Shown here in pieces: positions 60,848-64,000 of a stretch of DNA of 64,000 nt. The notes under the pieces are model-generated. The model worked only from the letters and a program-made list of their open reading frames with translations. It did no database searches and was not told where the DNA came from. Numbering within the stretch: position 1 is the stretch's first letter; the number at the start of each line of letters is the position of its first letter. The position numbers and the translations under genes were made by a program. This stretch comes from Novosphingobium profundi (GTDB taxonomy: Bacteria; Pseudomonadota; Alphaproteobacteria; Sphingomonadales; Sphingomonadaceae). Location of the stretch: positions 186,001-250,000 of the forward strand of contig NZ_JAIVLF010000006.1 of assembly GCF_020524485.1 (NCBI RefSeq). Reading direction: 5' to 3'.

Positions 60848-61606
60848 TCAATGCGCGTAGATCATCCTGCGCGTCATTCCCCCATCGATGACGAACTGCT
60901 GCCCGGTAATGAAGCCCGCCGCATCCGAAGCGAGGAACTCGACAGCCCCGGCGATATCCGCAGGCACGCCGACACGTCCCACAGGATGCTGCGTGCGATC
61001 AATGGGCCGGTGTTCGGGTTCGCCACGCGCGCTGGCCTTCTGCCAGTCGGCCGTCTCAATCCAGCCCGGCAGGATCACGTTGACGCGAATCTCGGGGCCA
61101 AGACTGACGGCAAGCGCGTGGGTCATCGCGCACAGCGCGCCCTTGGCCGCCGCGTAAGCCTCGGTATCGGGTTCGGACTGGAGCGCGCGGGTAGACGCCA
61201 TGAGGACGATGCTGCCCTTCCGCGCGCGCAATGGCGCGACCGCCCCCCGCACGGCCAGGAACGCCCCTGTTACGTGGCTGTCCTGCCAGCGCCGCCATTC
61301 CTGCAGCGAAAGCTCCTCGATCGGCCCGGAGACCGGATCCGCGATCCCGGCGTTGGAAACGAGGAGATCGAGACCGGCATGATCCGTCCACTGCGCGACC
61401 TGCGCAAAGGCGTGCGCCATGCCATCCTCGTCCGCCACATCGACGGCCTGGGTCAGCAGCGGCTGACTGCCGCACTCGGCCGCAAGTTCGGCCAGCGCCT
61501 CTTCGTCACGGTCGAAGGCGGCCACCTTCCACCCCGTGCCAAGAAGGTGGAGCACCACCCCCTTGCCGATACCCTGGGCGCCGCCCGTCACGATCGCGAT
61601 CCGCAT
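60848..61606 (-). CDS. SDR-family NAD(P)-dependent oxidoreductase
   Basis: 252 residues, classical short-chain dehydrogenase length. Cofactor loop IVTGGAQGIGKGVVLHLL at residues 5-22, AAFDRDEEALAEL, the LLVSNAGIAD motif, the catalytic serine region IVLMASTRALQSE, active-site EAYAAAKGALCAM (Tyr and Lys), and C-terminal LPGWIETADW and GFITGQQFVIDGGMTRRMIY. All catalytic residues are present. An aspartate at the end of the second strand (AFDRDEEA) favours NAD over NADP. The substrate is not predictable. It is a single minus-strand gene between the repeat copy E and the amidohydrolase pair. Confidence 0.9.
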   Translation of the reverse strand: MRIAIVTGGAQGIGKGVVLHLLGTGWKVAAFDRDEEALAELAAECGSQPLLTQAVDVADEDGMAHAFAQVAQWTDHAGLDLLVSNAGIADPVSGPIEELSLQEWRRWQDSHVTGAFLAVRGAVAPLRARKGSIVLMASTRALQSEPDTEAYAAAKGALCAMTHALAVSLGPEIRVNVILPGWIETADWQKASARGEPEHRPIDRTQHPVGRVGVPADIAGAVEFLASDAAGFITGQQFVIDGGMTRRMIYAH

Positions 61607-61680
61607 GATGTCCTAGTGTGTCCCTTATTCGCTTCAGGGGAGGAACGCCTGCGGAGCGCGAAAGTGTCGATGCTGCAAAT

Positions 61681-62982
61681 TTACCAGTCGTAGGCCTTGG
61701 GCAGGTAGGTGCGATCCAGGTCCTTGTAGCGTTCGCGCAGCCGTGCCTGGTGGCTGTCGAAGGGCTGCTTGACCCCGTCGATGTAGACAGCCTCGGGCGC
61801 CGAGGAGAGCTCCAGCGGATCGCCGTCCCAGATCACCACGTCGCCGACCGCACCAGGCGCCAGGACGCCTTCCTTGCCGCCCATGCCGCTGATCTCGGCC
61901 GGGATCGAAGTGATCGCGGCGAAGGCCTGCGCCCAGGTAAGGCCACTCGCGCCCGGCAGCTTGGTCAGGGCCACGAGGTTGCCCGCCTGCTCGGTCGCGC
62001 GGCGGGGCTGGTTGTCGCCCGCGAAGAGGCCGATACCGACCTTGACGCCCGCCTGGACCATGCGCCCGACGTTGGACTGGGTCGCGCCCAGCACCTCGAA
62101 CTGCTCCGGCAAGTCGCGCAGCGGCATGGTCAGGACCGGGACGCCCGACGCGGCAATCTCGCTTGCGACCATCCAGCCCTCGCTCGCGCCGATCAGCACG
62201 AGTTTGAGAGCGGGAAACTCGCTCTTGAGGGCCAGCACGGCGCGAATGTCGGAGGCACGCTCGACATGGACGTAGAGCGCCTGTTCACCCGAGAGGACAG
62301 GCGCGAGAGCCACCGCATCCGCGTGAGTCAGCAGCGCATCGGAGGCCCGCTCGACCGAGGCCGCCCCACCTGCAAGTGCCTTCGCCTCACGCAGCGCATT
62401 GCGCAGCGTGACGTGCGCGGCCATGCGGCTGCCGCCAGCCTCACGCGCGCCGCCCTCACCCAGCACCACGAGCTGAAAGGCGCGCGGCGTGTCGACGAGT
62501 GCGGCGTCCGCGCCCAGATCAATGAGCGCACCCTGCCCTGCAAAGATCGCGTTGCCCGGGAACGGCGTTACGCTGGCGCGCGTCACCCCGCCTTCGCGGC
62601 TGACCGCGATATGCTCGTTGGCCGGGTTCAAGGCGGGCACGACGTCCAGGCTGGCGTTGAACGGGCTCTTGTCGGCGGAAAGATCGTTGCTGTCGCCAAC
62701 CGCCTGCACGTCCCACAGGCCCATGTCCGAGACCGCCGCGAAGATGCCGGGCGTCACCCACTTGCCGGTGCCGTCCACGGTCTCGACCCCGGCCGGGACC
62801 GCAACGCCCACGCCAGCAGCGACGACCTTGCCCCCTTGGACGAGCACGGTCGCGCCTTCGACGGGTTCGCTGCCATCGCCCGTCGCCAGCGTGGCGTTGG
62901 TGACGGCAAGGTCCTGCGCGGACGCGGCAAGCGGCGCGGCGATGGCTGCCAGGCTGGCGGCAAATGCGAGGATACGGCTCAT
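61681..62982 (-). CDS. Secreted amidohydrolase-like protein lacking the HxH motif
   Basis: 433 residues with a signal peptide (MSRILAFAASLAAIAAPLAA, cleavage near ASAQD). The imidazolonepropionase-like amidohydrolase frame is present: an N-terminal beta-sandwich (DLAVTNATLATGDGSEPVEG, VLVQGGKVVAAGVG), the strand leading to the active site (VDGTGKWVTPGIFAAVSDMG) and the C-terminal return to the sandwich (LAPGAVGDVVIWDGDPLELS, VYIDGVKQ). Odd: where active members have PGxxDxHxH, this has PGIFAAVSDMGL, so metal binding is probably lost. The preceding gene, overlapping by ATGA, encodes a similar protein; the two are likely partners, possibly one catalytic and one structural. Confidence 0.8.
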   Translation of the reverse strand: MSRILAFAASLAAIAAPLAASAQDLAVTNATLATGDGSEPVEGATVLVQGGKVVAAGVGVAVPAGVETVDGTGKWVTPGIFAAVSDMGLWDVQAVGDSNDLSADKSPFNASLDVVPALNPANEHIAVSREGGVTRASVTPFPGNAIFAGQGALIDLGADAALVDTPRAFQLVVLGEGGAREAGGSRMAAHVTLRNALREAKALAGGAASVERASDALLTHADAVALAPVLSGEQALYVHVERASDIRAVLALKSEFPALKLVLIGASEGWMVASEIAASGVPVLTMPLRDLPEQFEVLGATQSNVGRMVQAGVKVGIGLFAGDNQPRRATEQAGNLVALTKLPGASGLTWAQAFAAITSIPAEISGMGGKEGVLAPGAVGDVVIWDGDPLELSSAPEAVYIDGVKQPFDSHQARLRERYKDLDRTYLPKAYDW

Positions 62983-64000
62983 TTCACGTCTCCTTCACCG
63001 GGCTGACCAAGTTCGAAATCGCTGACCGGACGCATCCGGGGATTGGTGGCGTCGAACAGCATTGCGCCATCGATCCAGACCTTTTCCGGGCGGGTGTAGA
63101 CCGAGAGCGGATCGCCATTCCACAGGACGACATCCGCCATCTTGCCTTCCTCGAGGCTGCCGGTCTTTTCGGCGATGCCCGCCGCCTTGGCCGCGTTGTA
63201 GGTGAACCAGGAAATGACCTGGGCGTCGGGGATCTCAATCCCCATCCGGCGCCCCGAAGCCTGCGCCTTGGCCGCGGCCTGGTTGAGCCGCTGGATGCCG
63301 TTCTGGTCGTCCGAGTGGATGACCACGCAGGCACCTTCCTTGGCGATCAGCGCGGCGTTCTCGGGGATGCCGTCGTAGGCCTCCATCTTGAAGCCGTACC
63401 AGTCCGCCCAGACCGCCGAGCACACGTCCGCCTCGCGCAGCATGTCGGCGATCTTGTAGCTCTCGACCGCGTGGTGGAAGGTGGTGACCTTGTAGCCCGC
63501 CTCCTTCGCCATATCGAGCACGAGCGCCATTTCCTCGGCGCGGTAGCAGTGGTTCTGGACGAGGATCTCGCCCTTCAGCACGCCCTCGAGCGTTTCCTTG
63601 GCCAGGTCGCGCTTTTCGTGGTCGCCTTCCATGTAGGCCTTGGCGTCGATCCAGGTCTGGCGGTTGACCGCGAAGTTGCCCATGCGCGTGGACGGCTTCA
63701 TCCCGCGCGAGCCGTAGACGCGCTTGGGATTCTCGCCGCAGGCCATCTTGAGCGAATAGGGCGCGCCCGGGAACTTCATCTGCTGCACGGTGATCGCGGG
63801 CACGTTCTTGAGCATGACCGAGCGCCCGCCCATGAGGTTGGCCGAACCGGGCAGGATCAGGAGCGAGGTCACCCCGCCGTTGGCCAGCGCCCGGCTGAAG
63901 CCGGGGTCCTGCGGCCAGACCGAATGCTCGGCCCAGACATCGGGCGTGGTCGGTGCGGTCGCCTCATTGCCATCCGAATTGGCATCGACACCGGGCGAGG
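62979..64000 (-). CDS. Amidohydrolase, N-terminal part outside window
   Basis: Only the C-terminal ~340 residues are in the window; the frame is open to base 64000 (SPGVDANSDGNEATAPTTPD at the edge), so the gene starts beyond it. Amidohydrolase features: HSVWPQDPGFSRALANGGVT, LLILPGSANLMGGRSVMLK, VTTFHHAVESYKIADML (metal His), ACVVIHSDDQNGIQRLNQAA (His and Asp), SWFTYNAAKAAGIAEKTGSL and EEGKMADVVLWNGDPLSVYT. Its stop overlaps the ATG of the downstream paralogue (ATGA). The family cleaves amide or cyclic amide bonds with one or two metals; in this order such secreted pairs are often peptidase or dipeptidase-like. The HxH motif, if present, would lie outside the window. Confidence 0.88.
   Translation of the reverse strand, partial: SPGVDANSDGNEATAPTTPDVWAEHSVWPQDPGFSRALANGGVTSLLILPGSANLMGGRSVMLKNVPAITVQQMKFPGAPYSLKMACGENPKRVYGSRGMKPSTRMGNFAVNRQTWIDAKAYMEGDHEKRDLAKETLEGVLKGEILVQNHCYRAEEMALVLDMAKEAGYKVTTFHHAVESYKIADMLREADVCSAVWADWYGFKMEAYDGIPENAALIAKEGACVVIHSDDQNGIQRLNQAAAKAQASGRRMGIEIPDAQVISWFTYNAAKAAGIAEKTGSLEEGKMADVVLWNGDPLSVYTRPEKVWIDGAMLFDATNPRMRPVSDFELGQPGEGDVK

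Overview
The window is one contiguous stretch of a high-GC Gram-negative chromosome. Its gene content fits an alphaproteobacterium of the order Sphingomonadales (Novosphingobium or Sphingobium type): three large TonB-dependent receptors, a FecI/FecR surface-signalling set, a heparinase II/III-family protein, an S9/amidohydrolase repertoire, and the MEP-pathway gene dxs. The taxonomic statement is an inference from gene content and style, not from a marker gene.

Layout. 1-3630: 3' end of an S9 peptidase, a secreted amidase and a PaiB-like flavin protein. 3776-7482: iron-uptake type module (PepSY membrane protein, 60-aa membrane protein, TonB receptor) in which both transcription units are preceded by the same TGCAACTnnnTCGCA operator-like box. 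8024-13134: ECF sigma, FecR anti-sigma, STN-type TonB receptor and a secreted metallophosphoesterase. 13522-24797: a tight five-gene block of SbcD-like nuclease, SbcC-like ATPase, RecB/RNaseH/SF1-helicase fusion, McrB-like AAA protein carrying an internal PUA/EVE-like segment, and McrC; this is the best candidate for a composite defence or DNA-quality-control system. 24957-32802: divergent LysR regulator and a purine nucleoside uptake and breakdown locus (TonB receptor, nucleoside hydrolase, NCS2 permease, adenosine deaminase). 33036-42035 (minus strand): biotin-dependent acyl-CoA carboxylase operon with a DUF3088 gene between its subunits, 5-oxoprolinase and an M20 amidohydrolase. 42083-50381: flippase, three nucleotidyltransferase-type domains, a CDP-glycerol glycerophosphotransferase-like protein, HIT protein, CDP-alcohol phosphatidyltransferase, DAG-kinase-family lipid kinase and Tam41-like protein, which together look like a phospholipid or surface phospho-polymer headgroup pathway. 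50618-57721: DUF2141 protein, rpe, heparinase-like protein, a less GC-rich islet of two unknown genes, and purH behind a structured leader. 57915-64000: small membrane protein, Zur/Fur regulator, dxs, an SDR, and two secreted amidohydrolases (the last cut by the window end).

A dispersed intergenic repeat runs through the second half. Full copies are about 200 bp with three hairpins and an identical 22-base core (32813-33019, 40586-40791, and inverted at 50397-50595). Partial or decayed copies lie at 44358, 54073, 55539 and 60718. Most sit exactly between convergent gene ends, which suggests a mobile or spreading element serving as a two-way terminator.

All functions are read from sequence motifs by eye. 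No database search was run. No tRNA, rRNA, CRISPR array, insertion sequence or prophage was seen.
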